DNA from: Siderastrea radians
Lineage: Eukaryota > Cnidaria > Anthozoa > Scleractinia > Rhizangiidae
Direction: 5' to 3'
NCBI GenBank assembly: GCA_964017195.1
Contig: OZ024897.1
Coordinates: forward strand, 10,263,451-10,327,450
Length of the DNA stretch: 64,000 nucleotides
Shown here: piece after piece, positions 22,598 through 36,600 of the stretch
Position numbering within the stretch: the stretch's first letter is position 1
Layout of the letters: every line of letters begins with the position of its first letter
Program-made: the position numbers and the translations under genes
Notes under the pieces: model-generated
What the model saw: only the letters and a program-made list of their open reading frames with translations
What the model was told of the DNA's origin: nothing
Databases searched by the model: none

Positions 22598-25500
22598 ATG
22601 AGAATCCTTTTTCGGGTCGTCCTTTCGTTTCTTTTTTTCGGTAAGTATCTATTATTTTACAAACTTGTTAAATTTACTCTTCACGCTCTCTGAGTCACTC
22701 AATCTGGGAATGTTGGTTCTATTTCAGCGCCAATTCTTGCGGACGATTTCGCGGATTTTGGCCCAGACAGTCCTCAGTCGAGATTCGAATTTGGCGCTGT
22801 TGTGGTACGACCGATATTTCTTTTTCGCTTCATGTGATCTCTTTTTTTTTATTAGCATTACTATATCTAGATATACAGTAGTATTATAAAATTACTTATC
22901 CTCGCACGAAGTTATTTCTTTTACCCCCGGGCCGGGCTTTTACCACACAGTAGCCAGTATTGTTCACATATCGTGATCTTTTGTTGTCTCACGAAAACAA
23001 TCAGTCATTACAATTCAATGTAACCTATGAATGTTATGCTAGGGGTGGCACAAGGTTAATTACCATAAACAACCCGTACACGACCCGTACGCGCACAATG
23101 TTTCTGCTGGTGTTTGTAAGATGTATGCCTCTGTGGCGAATATCGTCCACTTGGTCTGCTTGTTCCCCATTGGGCCATGCTAATAAATCAATTTTAGCAC
23201 CTACTTGGGCTGATATATCCATATATAGTGCTGACGTGTATTAAACTATTTTATACAAATTTATGAACCCTTTCAGTTGTACAATCATCATCTATATAAA
23301 TGAAAACGAAAATAATATTTTTTTTCAGTAAGGTTATATATTAGTGTTAATCATTCTCACTGATTGAGTTATCTGAGCTGTTAGAGAAAATTACAAGGCA
23401 GTTCTGATCTATAGTATTCATTAATGTCAAAGCTACTTTCTAGGACAAGAAACTGTAGCAACATTTGGCACTCTTAATTGTACTTTTCTTATTCACTGAT
23501 ACATTTGGGATAATCCATTTTACCTCCCCTCCCCCCCCCGACAGTCCAATAACCCCACTCCAACAAATGAGGGCAGTCAAAGAACAAAGCCAAGTATTCA
23601 GTCACTTTTCACAGCCCTCCCTCTTAAAAATACTCAGAAGATCAAGATATTGACACATTTTATGATCCTTAGAAAGTCCTACCAGTAGGAGGTAGTGTGG
23701 ATGTTTACAAATTGCCTGGAGGGGTCCCTATAGACTGATTATACCAACCCTGGTTTAAGAGACCTGTGGTGTAAAATCAGGAGTTAAAAATAAATGAGGT
23801 GCATAGATGGTCAAAAAGCAGGTTTGTGTCCCATCATTGCAGGTATGCCACTGATGTTTTGATGTTTAAACAAGTTCTCCCAATTAGCACTCAATGAAAT
23901 TTAAGAAGACCAGTGAGGAGAATTTGTATATTGAGTTCACTGCATGAGGAGCCTTGATTGTTCATATTGTTGGTAACACCTGCATTTATACCAGTGTTTC
24001 TTTTCATTTATTTTTCAGGATTCAAAAGTTCAAAATGAAACCAATATTTCTGTTATAGGTAAAACAAAGAATAAATTTTTCTTTCTTTTCTGAATGTCTT
24101 TGATTAAAACTTGTATCTTCCCAACAAAACTACTGTGGAGGAAATGTCCAGACATATTGCATTTGCCAAAAAGTATACCTCATCTCACAACTATAGAATT
24201 TCAAAGTCTCATAAATATAGAGAAACTATCCCAGACCTAGCAGGCCAAACATCAATACCACCCACCCCCACCACCCCCTTAACCCTTCAAGTCCCAGTAG
24301 CGATCAGCATCAATTTTCTCCTCATCACATCTGAACATTGTAACACACACAGGTCATGAAAATTTAGAAATGATCACAAGAGATGAATTGTCTTGATGTT
24401 TAAACAAGTTCTCCCAATTGCACTCAGTGAAATTTATGAAGACCAGTAAGGAGAATTTGTATATTGATGCCAGGGCTTTAAGGGTTAATCCCTCTACCTC
24501 CTTGGAAGGGAGTCACACCTATACTACTGGCTAGTCTCATTACTTCCTACTTGTGCCAACTCTTGATCATGAGGAAAAACAACAGCTGGACAAATAATTA
24601 TTATAAATGAATGAAAAAGAAGGAAAAGAACAATAACAAACATTAATTTGTTTCCCTGTTAATTGGAGCTTGTGTTCTGTTTCATGTTAGGGTTAAAGGA
24701 CATAGTCATAATTGTGAGAAGTCAACACCACCCTTTCCATGTGAAAAAGGCAAAAGCAATGAGGAAAGACTTAACTGAACAAGCAGAATCAATGGGAGAA
24801 CAGGTTTGTAAACTAAACTCACATCATTCTGACTAATGAAATGGAACTGGGCAAAAAGAAGTACAAATTACAATGAGCAGACTTGATTTCTGTGGTATTT
24901 CTGCTTTCCATTGTGTTCCCCCCAAAAGGGGAGCAATGACACATGACAGCTTTTGGGTTTCCTCCTCATATGGCTTTTTCTGTTCCCATCCCCACTGCTA
25001 CATATTTTTGGTCTCTTCTTGAAGTGGTGTCAATAATTATTGTTGTTTTTAAGGAAGGTGCCTCCTTTTGTTACTGCGCATACGTTCTGTGTATCTCGAG
25101 TTCTTTGGGTTTCTTAAGGAATTTGCCCCTAAAACAACAATATTTTTACGTGGCTTATGAATATGTGGAAAAAAAGCAGATCTTAGCAAGGGCTATCAGA
25201 ATCCAAAAAGAAAATTCGGTATAACCAGGCATTTTTCAGAGATAATTGAGCTTAAATTTGGAAAGAAATTGCCATACATTCTTTGTATTTTCATGTTTTT
25301 TTAGACTTATGGTTGCTTAATTATCTCTGACAAATATGTGGTAACCCACATTTTTCTTTTTGGATTCCAATTGCCCTTGCTAAGGTCTACTTATTCCCCA
25401 TATCTATAACCTTTGCAAAAATACATCTTTATTAGGAGGCACCGTCCTTAATGGTTTAGTTCATTGATGTTCACACTTAGTGACAGGTTGTTGTGGCAGA

Positions 25501-26446
25501 ACACAGTGGCTTGTATGTGTTAGTTTGAACATGGCTATCTGTGAGTACGCGTACCAAAAAGGGGGCATCGTCGTAAGGCACATGGTACATGGTCCAGCCC
25601 TTGGTATTTCAGCACTGAATCATGCATGGGCACCAATCTGCACATAATTTTTGTGAGTGCCAAGGGACTGTCCACAGACCCTCTCTCTTGGTTTTCATTT
25701 AATTCACAAATTTCTGGTTCTGACATGGTTCTGGTCACTGAATGCACCACAATTCTGTATCAGAACCTGTAGAATCCCGTATAAGTTCTTAAATGAAACG
25801 GTCCGTGAGCATTTAAAAATCAGTATTTTAATTCAGACACTCACACACAGCATGACACAACAACAACTCAACCGTTACATCGCACCTCGCTTATGAATTG
25901 ATTATTAAAAAAATAATAATTTATTAGCTTTATCCCAAGAGAGTCTTGGCTACTAGATCAGGTAAAGTTTATTGTGATAGTATGATAAGCAAACAAACAT
26001 GACCATTCAACAAGCACTTTCGTTCTTCATTATTGTCATTTAATCCCTAATCTGGGTACTTGTAAGGCTTCAAAATTCAGTATGGGATTTTTGGAGGTTT
26101 CACTTCAAGTCCGAGGGATGTTTTTGTACCTCCTTGTCACTTGAAATCCAGAGTACCCCCCTCCCTGGGTGTCAATCCACTTCACCCTGAATGTACTATT
26201 TTCATTGCTTAGAAAGTATCTCAGTAATGCGCAAGAGCTGCTAATTTTCAAGTCACTTTCAAATCATTTTTAATTGGTAAGTAAACTTTACTTTTGCCAG
26301 GACCACTTAGAACTTAAAATGATGCATGAGGAATGGGCACCTTTTGGAGCTTGGACAATTATTCCAATCGTAAAGAGGTGAGATTTGCTTGTAGCAAAGT
26401 GAAGCTATCCTTGTGCAAAACCTAAGATAGCAAAGTGACTTGGTCA

Positions 26447-26479
<33 letters not shown>

Positions 26480-29400
26480 AATTAATTTTGCATCTGAATA
26501 ATAACTAACTAGATTTACAGCTGGCTTTAGTAAAAAAAATTGCAGTAATAGCAGGCTTAGAAATGCTCTATTTCAGTAGTAGGGGGTAAATGTTAGCGTT
26601 GCTAATTATGTAAGGTGCTGATATCCTTGTTTAAATATTCCAGCCAAGGCTTCGCTTTTTACACTGACTTTGTGGTGAAACATTTTCAGCTGAAAAAGTA
26701 CAACATGTACACAAAAGGTTTTGGTAGTTGCCTTAGGACAGCATGAATTTAAGACAACTCTTAGTCACATCAAAATGATTCTCCTGACTGACAGCATTTC
26801 AGCAAATGGGATTTCAAGACAGTCCCTTATTCTGGTGAGCCACACACTATGAGACCATAGTACACCATTCTGTACCTCTTAGAATAATCTGTTTTATACA
26901 AAATTTTATTTCTTTCTTGCTGGGCAAGGAAGAAGTCTGTTTGAGATGTCATTTTGATGTTTAGATTTTTGTTGTAGCTTGGCTGAGGATTATGGTGATA
27001 AGCGGTGGATATTTTTTTGTGAAGATGAAACCATTGTCAACCTTCCAGGACTAGTGAGGGTTCTCAATAAACATGATGCAAGAAAGGAGCTGTTTCTTGG
27101 GCATGCCATACAGGACAAGCAAGCAGCAATTATCCATCATTTTGCTTTTCATGAGGATCCTTCTCAGTTCTCATTTCCTGATTTTGCAGCTGGTTGGGCT
27201 TTGTCTGTACCCCTGCTAAACAGGCAAGTTAGCATTTAAATAATGACATTCTGAAAGAATGTAACCCCTGAAAGAAATGCCTAGCAGGTATACCAGGGTC
27301 TCCTTTCTGTAGACGTGGCTTGATTGGGCTTTGTCTGTACCCCTGCTAAACAGGCAAGTTAACATTTAAATAATGACGTTCTGAAAGAGTGTAGACCCCT
27401 GAAAGAAATGCCTAGCAGGTATACCAGGGTCTCCTTTCTGTAGGCGTGGCTTGATTGGGCCTTGTCTGTACCCCTGCTAAACAGGCGAGCTAGCATAAAG
27501 GACAAGTTCTTAAAGTGACAGAGTGCTGATAAAAAATTTTTGAAAGAAACGTGTAAAAAGTACCAGGCTATTGTTTCATGGGCATGGACTAAATTCACTA
27601 TCACTACATTACAGTAATATTAGTCTTGTTTTGTTATTAATTACTATAATATGCTTTTGCAATACTGTAAAATCTTGCGGTCATGCAAATAAAGCAATTT
27701 ACTACCATCACCCCCCAGGAGTATCAGTTCTGCCAAGTAGTTTTCAGTTCCAGTTTTTCCTGGCTTCTGTTAGGTACTTACAGATAATTATATCGGTGGT
27801 CATTTTACATTTTAACGCCATAAGCGTTGCCAAACAACTTTGAACCCCTAATGCTGGTATGACAAGCATTCTGACATTTTGTCTGGGAGTCCCCATCCCC
27901 AGGTATAGGGATGTAAGCCAGAAAAACCTGGGGACCAGAATGCCACTGCACAATTCCAATGCTCAGAGGAACCAGAATGGCTCTGGGTTCCACAGGGAAA
28001 AAAAAAAGAGAGAAAAAAAGATCAGGGCTCCAGCAGTTACCCAGATTGGGGGTGTGGTGGTGTAGTGGTTAGCGCATTGGACTTCAGATCTGAAGGTTGG
28101 CTGTTCAAGGCCTGGTACCTGCCATACATTGTCTCTCTCTACTCAGGCACGTTTAAATGGGTACTGGCGACATACTGCTGGGGGTAACCCTGTAATGGAC
28201 TAGCATCACATCCAGGGGGGAGTAGCAATACCCTCAGTTGTTTCATGCTACAGAAACCGGGTTAAGCTCCGCCCATGTGAGGCTCCTTGGGTCATGTGCG
28301 ACTTTACTTACCAGCAATGAACCAACAAACCACAGTGCCAAGCGCAGGAACATGCACAGCTTGTAAGAAAGGCAGACTGGTGCACCCTCTTCTGCCTACT
28401 TGGCCTCTTAACCCTTTAAGCCTCAATATCAACATGCGTATTCTCCTCACTGTTCTCCATATGTTTCTAATAGTGCTAGTTGGGAGAATTTGATTAAACG
28501 TCAAGACAGTTTATCTTTGGTGATCATTTCCTTTATTCTCGTGACCTGTATATTTGATCAACTAGTGATATTGTAAGGAGAAATTAGATGCTTGTCACTA
28601 TTAGGGCTTAATTGTTAAGGCACTTGAGACTTATCATTGGAAAAAAAATCTCTTTTAATCCAAGGGAGTCATACTTCAAAAAGACTACCAGAGGACCAGT
28701 TCGCACATTCATTCAAGTCACTATTAGCATGGAAAAAAACGTTTTTATTTACACAATAAAACACCAGTTTGTATTAATTTGTTCTGTCATACTGTTAGAG
28801 CAGTAATAATGTCCAAAAAAAAAAACGTAGTTGCAGTCCCTAGGAATATGCGAAAAAAGCCTTCCGATCTAACGTGTCTCCCTTTAGGGACAAAAAGAAA
28901 TCATGGCATGCAGGCTCGCGCGCGAGAAATCGCGCGTATCGCGCGTTCATCCTTGCGTTTACCTGCCTCCTGTTAAATCCTTCGAAAACTTTCACAAACA
29001 AGGAAAGATTGCGCAAGGATGCAATATTCCTGTGGAATGTTTCTGAAAAAGACAAGAAAATCAGGAACATTGCTTAACTTTTCGGAAGCAAATTTAGATC
29101 TGCAACAAATGTTGTGCGTGCGCGCAAACGGGGGAAACATTTAGATAACGAAGATGGGGCACAGCTTTGTACTAACTACAAGTTGGGAACGGAGGAGGAA
29201 ATACCACAGCTCCAAATCGATCTAATGCTATCAGAACCAGGCATCCTAGTATGCTGGATGAATCCACACATAGGTGGCAATACGACTGCTTTGCAGACGA
29301 TTCAAAACGTTAAAGCTGAGAAACTACTTCTTTTAGGCAATATTGAATCTACAAGAGACAAAGCTCAGTCGATGCGTGATACCAGTAATTATAAAGAAAA

Positions 29401-32400
29401 GTTAATACGCGAGATAAACACAGAAAGGTGTCATTGAATTTTTATGCCTATCAGAAATAAGTTCAAATCTGGACTAGCTTCTCTACTTCCCAGTTGGTGT
29501 TTTTGCACAGAAGAGAACCATAGGTAATAGAAATATTTTGGACGTAGTTTGCACTGAACTGGAAATAGTGCGACCAAACCAACGCAGGGTTCCTCCTTTC
29601 AGAATTGAGCTCAAACTTGGACTGGCTTTTCTACTTTTCCAGTTGCTCTTTTCACAGGGCGTAGAGTCTCAGGCAATAGAAGTATTTTGGACAAAGTTTG
29701 CACTGAACTGGAAGACATGCGACCAAATTAATGCGACCAAAAAATAGAAGGCGCAGCGAGCAATGCCACCAAATGCGACCAAACCGACAAATGCGTAAAA
29801 AAAAAAAAAATTGCCAATTCAAGTGCGCAATCCTAACGCGCTTAGACTTCAGTAAACTGCGGATACTTCTACAGAAAGGAAAAACATGTACTGCACACAT
29901 ATCTTGCGCTTTGCGCTATGTGAATAGAACGTTTTTCTAGCATCCCCTGGCTTCCCCACCGACACTGGTCTCGAACAATACTCAAAGTCCGTTTCACGTT
30001 TACAATGTGACGCTACAAATAAATTTATTTACTTGATATTTACAACGCTATTTACAAAAAATAACTCTAGTTAAAAATAAACGTAAATAAATTTGAGTAA
30101 AAGAAATAATTCAAATCCTTTAACATTTTAGTGTGTACTTTCCTATCAACAGATTAAGTAAAAGACTTCACACGAATCCTCCACAATCGGACTTCACTAT
30201 CGATGTACAACACGAGGTAAGAAATTCACAATTATCAATTCCATCGTACAGCAATCGACTATTATAGCAAGTTAAATTGGTACCGTTAAGTAGATCGATT
30301 CAGGCTTAGCTAACGTCCGTAGTAGTTCGTAATCGCAGTGTCCTCAAGTGTCGTCAGAGTTTCGTCAGTCAATCGTCGTGGTCGCTAAAGTTTCAAGGCG
30401 AAAAGTCCCAAAGGTCTCACGTTTGATCCGACGTGGTCTATTTGGTGCTCGTGTACTTGGTAACGGCCTTGGTACCTTCGCTTACGGCGTGTTTGGCCAG
30501 TTCACCAGGCAGCATCAATCGAACTGCGGTCTGAATCTCACGAGAACTGAGAGTTGATTTCTTGCTGTACGTCGACAACTTGGAAGCTTCTGTTGCGATT
30601 CGCTCGAAGATATCGTTTACGAACGAGTTCATGATGCTCATTGCCTTGCCTGAGATTCCAGTGTCAGGGTGGACTTGCTTCAGCACTTTGTAAATGTAGA
30701 TGGCGTAGGTTTGTTTTCTTCGTTTTGCTCGCTTGACTTTGCCATCGGTGCCCTTGCCTTTGACTACAACTTTCTTCTCCTTCTTGTCCGCGCCTTTAGG
30801 TGGCATCTTTGATAATTCTCTTCTTAACGTTTGAAATTGCCTGCGACTGGAGAACTTGACAAACGTTTCTCAGTTCCTGACTATTTATAGGAAAATTTCG
30901 CCTTACCTAATTTGCAATCGGATCGAAATGCGCAGCGTTTCATTGGCTGTTTGTGGCCAGCATGCCAACAGCACGGAAAAATCGCACCAGCACGATGAAA
31001 GCACGAAATTGCTGCGTAGCCCACTTTGTCAAAAGGTAAAAGAACGTTGTTTTGGTCAAAACGAATAATACATGATCAGTAGCCATATTTTTGCTTTGAA
31101 ATTTGTGTTTTTGAAAACCGTAATAGCTTTTAAAGAAATGAGGTTCATTACTTCCGATTGTAGCCTTTTCTATCTTTACGGTACTTCCGGGTGGTCGCTA
31201 TACCTTGGGCAGTTTGGATAATGTCTACTTTTGAGCAGCTTGAGGACTGTAATAGTAAAACTCCCAATAATTCATTGTTTGTCCATCACATTTCTCCCAT
31301 TTTTATTCCCGCTTGGAAAGCGAGACTTTTACCCCAGATAACAAGTTTGTACTGACTTAAGATGTTAACGAACAATTTTATAATTTAAGATCATTTTATT
31401 GATTTTCAGCCATTACTAATTAATGCTCTAATTGGCTATCTGTAGTTTAACCCTTTAAGCCCCAATAGTGACAAGCATCCAATTTCTCCTCACAATATCC
31501 CTACTTGTTGAAACATACAGGTTACGAGAATAAAGGAAATGATCACCAAACGTGAAAAGTCTTGATGTTTGTGCAAATTCTCTTAACTAGCACCATAAGA
31601 AATGCATGGAGAACGCTAAGAAGAATATGCGTATTAATACTGGGGCTTAAAGGATTAAGGGGTAGGATCGGATGGCGGCATGAAAGGACCACCTACAAGG
31701 TACCGAATTATTCACATGTAGGTGCCCCACTGCCAGGACTAATTTACTACAAGTGTTACTTTGTTACAAGTTTCGCTGCAGTTTTCTTAAATCTTATCAT
31801 TTTCACAGATTGCTATGTTCATTCGCAATGGGGGCCGAGGCACTCTCCTTACTGATGTACCTGAGTTCTGTAACAGTATACCCAAGGACCAGCAAGATTG
31901 CGTGACGTCAGTGAAAACCGGTGGCCCAGATTGCGTGAGTTTTCGTCACATCACCTTTATTCATGTTAGAGGACTGAAACTAATAACTCCTAACTCCAAC
32001 TCCTAAGATGAAAAGCCTATGACGATTAATCGTCTAAAATCACGACTAAGTATAGTAGTTCTAGTCTTTTTTTTCTGTTGAAAAACCGTAAATTCTTTTA
32101 GGTGGGTTTCCAATATCGCGTAATGTTTCCTTGCGTACTGACTCCACATCTTTGTTGGAACGCTTTTTCTTGTCTGTCTCCCCAGTGCCGATAAGAAAGA
32201 CTCGCAACAACTATAATCGATCCATTCAACATTGAAGGGAAGGCAGACCTGCGCATACAGAAATAGCTCGGTAAACTGTGACACTGAGGGAAGTGTACAA
32301 ACGCAGTGTGTCCGAAATTGTGGCTCCTGGTGTGCGTAAATAAAAGATGTATGAACGAATTACTTAAACGTTGAAAGTTGAGCGCTGATTGGTTTTTTGC

Positions 32401-33567
32401 GTTTACACAAGCCGCTCAAGCCGCGGCTACACAAGCGATTTTTTGTTTGCGATGGTGATGCGATTTTTTTGAGAATTGTCGCGTCGCCAGTGCGTGGTGG
32501 TGGCTACACTTGTCGACAAAGTTTGATGAAGTCCGTAATTTTGTCGCAAAAAATTCAACTCATTGAATTTCTCACGATTTTTTCTCTGCAATTTTTTCAG
32601 CTGTCGCATCACTTGTGCGAGGGTGGCTACAAATGCGATTTTCGCCTCGCGCTGGCGACGTGACAATTTTCAAAAAAAAATCGCATCACCATCGCAAGCA
32701 ACAAACGGCTCGTGTAGCCACGGCTTTATGCTTTTTCTCATTTGTCTACGCTCGTAAAGACAACTGGTATGAACACACCGTCTATACTAGTTTTTCATCT
32801 GATTTTCCACCCAAACGAACGGAAAATCACGACGGACGGATACTGATTTGAGACAAGTTACCCCTCCACCAGATTTATATTTGGCGACGTGACAATTTAC
32901 AAAAAAATCGCATCACCATCGCAAGCAACAAACCGCTCGTGTAGCCGCGGCTTTATGCTCTTTTCTCATTTGTCTACGCTCGTAAAGACAACTGGTATGT
33001 ACACACCGTCTATACTAGTTTTTCATCTGATTTTCCCACCTAAACGAACGGAAAATCACGACGGACGGATACTGATTTGAGACAAGTTACCCCTCCACCA
33101 GATTTATATTTGTTGACTGTTTTGTTTCGAGACAACTTTTTGGTCTATAAATTTCAATTTCCCTTACATCAGAAGAGGACAACTGCGTACGGTGCCCCGA
33201 TCCCATAGACGTGTTATGACATTGCACCGCTTATGATCACAAACGTTTCCCTATTTTACAGGGTGATCTATCTTTGGACCACATTTTCTTTGCAGTCAAG
33301 ACTACTAAAAAGTACCACAAGAGTCGAGGTAGATTTGTTACATTTGATAAAGACTTAAAGATTTTAAACAACTTATTTAAACATATCTCTTTCACGCGCT
33401 CAGAGTGTTTCTCTGGGTACCAGGCGTTTCTCTCGCGCGCCTTTAAACCTTGAAGCCCCAACAGTGACAACAGTGACAAAACATGTAGAGGGGGTCCACA
33501 ATTAGTAGAGGGGACTTTTCCCCTCAGCTACTACAGTTCTGACACGTTAATAAAGTTATTATGATTA

Positions 33568-33605
<38 letters not shown>

Positions 33606-36600
33606 TTCAATACTTGTTCAAACAACCAAGTGAGGAGAATAAAGGAAATGATCACCAAGGATGAGATGTCTTAATATTTGGACAAATTCTCTTAACGAGT
33701 TCCATAAGAAATTTATGGAGAACAATAAGGAGATTATGCACTTTTATATCAGGGCTTAAAATTTAAAGAAAATATGAGTCACTAAAGTTCGCGCTTGTTC
33801 AAGCACACGAGAAAGGTCCTGGCACCCAGGGTATCAGATATAGTGAACTTAGGAAATCAAAGGTAGTGCACGCTGAAAACAAAAATATTTAGAGCGCTGC
33901 TTCACCCCCGGCGCTTTCGGGGTAGACTTCTATCCGTTTTTCCTTCTCACTGTTTTACGTGCGCCATCTTTCTTTCGCCCTCAACAATCTGAATGTCTGA
34001 AACAGGGTACGCAACGGACTGAATATGTTTTCGATCATCGATTTGCTTTCTGATCATTTTGCGCATACAAATCGTAACGCCACCACCACCCTTAAGGCAA
34101 CGAAATTCAGGAAAGCAAACCGGTAGCCACATTTAATGATGATGTGTTTCTTTCAGTGCCGTTTGTTCAAAAAACTGTTGGGCAATACGCTAAGCACATC
34201 GTCTACTACAGTGAGACAGAAGATCCTTCCGTGCCAACAGAGGACATTGGAGTTCCAAATACTGAAAGAGGTAAAAGATTTTGAAATAAAAATTTTGTGC
34301 AATCGAAAAAGTAACAGCAAATGGAAGCTTAAAAGAACCACAGGAAAGTACTGCTCAGTAGCTTTCATTTGAATGGTCACACCTCAGGGTGTCTTCCACA
34401 AACTCAAAAACTAGAACCACTTCCTTCAGCGTAAAATCAAACAGTAGCACAGAGACGTACTGAACAATATCTTTCATTTAAAAGGTAACACTATGGGGCC
34501 CAGGGGCGTTCATCCATGACACTTGAATTTTACTGGAATTTCAACCACCTTGTACAGAATAATAAACAGCACCGTCGAAGTCACACATTTTAGTTGAAAA
34601 CGCATTTCATGGAAGAATGTAGTTTTCCGCTTCGGGAGGGAAATAGTCGTCGAGGAGAGTCCCCCAAATTTAGCAATGCCGGGTTCCAGCACCGGATGAT
34701 CTGTGCCAACTTCGAAAGGTTAATAAATTCTTTCATTTTTGTTTTCACAACATTTTGACAAAGGAAATTTGGTTAGCTTTTATCCAGGATTAGGGTTTTT
34801 TTTTAAAGCCTCAAGAACAACCGGAACCTGGTCATATTTTCTGTCCTTGTGGTCTTCCAGTCAGAATGATTTATATACGCAACCCCAAGTATGAACAATC
34901 TCGTTCTCTGATTGGTTCCGAAGCACTATAGGTCATCAGGTCTTATCCCTCTCTCACTCAGTCGTAAATACCCGATCGAGTCGTACTTGCATGGATTCGT
35001 TATTAAATGAACCCACACGGCGCTGCGTGCCTTGCTCTCTATGTCCTAATATTTTTCTTGATTTCGTGATAAAATTGTTGAGTAACAGGTGTCGCCATGA
35101 CAACAAGTCGCGTAGCTTAACAACGCGTGCAAAAACAAGTCTCGGAATGGCTTCAATCTTGGAGCTGCTTAGGGACGCAATGATCTTTAACTTTGAACAT
35201 CGGCGGACAACCTGCTCTTTGTCTAGCGTTACTTATCTGGAATTTATCAGCCTTCGACAGGTCAAACACTGCTCCCGTCAGGCTTTAAAAACCCATATTT
35301 CAGCTTAAATTGCATTAAAATATTTTCAGGGTACAAGTCTTCCGACACCCTTTCTTTTAGTCTGTCGGTTTACAAAGTCGTTCTCTTCAATTTTGTATTT
35401 TTCTCGCAGACTCACTCGTTGTCCTTCGAGAACCGAAGACGATAGCGGCAAAACTCTGCTCTTGTCTCTCGATGTGTCTTTGTGAGGCATCTGGCCTTCG
35501 TTCCAGTTCTGATCATACACGACGAAAGGAAATCGTTTTCGCGTGATATTTCGACCACCAGTGAAAGGATCGTAGCAACGAAAGCAAGAAGATGATGAAG
35601 TCGATGACTTGGTATTGGATCTGTATCTTGTCCATTCTGGTATCAATTGTCGAACTTGAAGCGAAAAATCGAAACATCGCACCCGTAAGAGAGCTTGCAA
35701 ATCGTATCGTTCCTCGTTGGTGAGTCTCGTAGCTCCTGCAAGAGCTGGCAACTTCACACGGGGTTTTTCAAGGTATTTTTGAATAACTCTCTCTTGTGTT
35801 AATACTTCATTCCTTGGCCATACTTTCTTTAAAGATACTTTTGCTGGAAGTTCCTCTTTGTCTTTTGGAGGCCTTTTTGGGCTTAGCAATCGCCTTCCTG
35901 TAATAGACATATCGGTAAGTTCCTTGCCTGTTATTCGTGGCATTACTAACTTTCCTCTGTCGTTTCCGATCATTGCGTTTCGTGGCATTATCTTTAACTT
36001 TTCTCGTTGAAATTTCGATGTAGCTCTTCTCCTGTCTTTGGACGTTTTAATTTGAACGATGAATTCGATTTGTCGGCATATAAATTCGGTTTTTAGACGC
36101 AAATTTAGTAGTGATAATCTTTAGGCTTTGGTTCTCTGTTTACAGTCTAGAGGACAGAATCAAGCGATTAATCCGTCTAAGACGGATAAAGTTAGCAGTG
36201 TACGTCTTGGATGAATTTCATCACTTGCTCTAAAACAAAACAAATTATCAATCAAGTCGCAATTTTCAGTAATCTCTGATTTTTTCTTCTTTACTTTTTT
36301 TCTTTTTTGGAACACATAAACATTTTCTTTTTATTTTGGTCTCAGACAAAAAACGCCATAATTTAAAATTGTGGAATTCCAAAACTAGGGAGTTTTTTCT
36401 TACATACTCTGGGGATTCCGTAGCAATGCAAGTTTTTGCCCATCTGATATTTAACAGTTGCCATTTCCACATGTGTACGTCTGACCTGAAAGTTACGGAC
36501 CGAGCTGTATCTTCATTCCAAAATGGCTCGTGAACATGAACTATAAAATCTTTGAATCATTCTAATATTGACGTGTATTTTCTGGCCTTTTCGATAATAT

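Noticed and set aside
22960..23244. 94-codon frame in B3GLCT intron 2
   Set aside because: No phase-compatible splice sites, and B3GLCT exons 2 and 3 already join correctly without it.
28045..28120. Possible tRNA gene
   Set aside because: A and B boxes are present, but no closed cloverleaf can be drawn and a typical SINE body follows. The same applies to the head at 37690-37780.
29114..29437. 107-codon frame with protein-like composition in B3GLCT intron 6
   Set aside because: The frame begins with GTG rather than ATG, has no splice support and no recognisable domain. Kept only as a possibility for a decayed element.
30000..30437. Histone 3' stem-loop after H2B
   Set aside because: I searched the minus-strand sequence downstream of the stop for a GGYYYTTNNNARRRCC-type hairpin and found none. 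Only ordinary AATAAA-like sequence is present.
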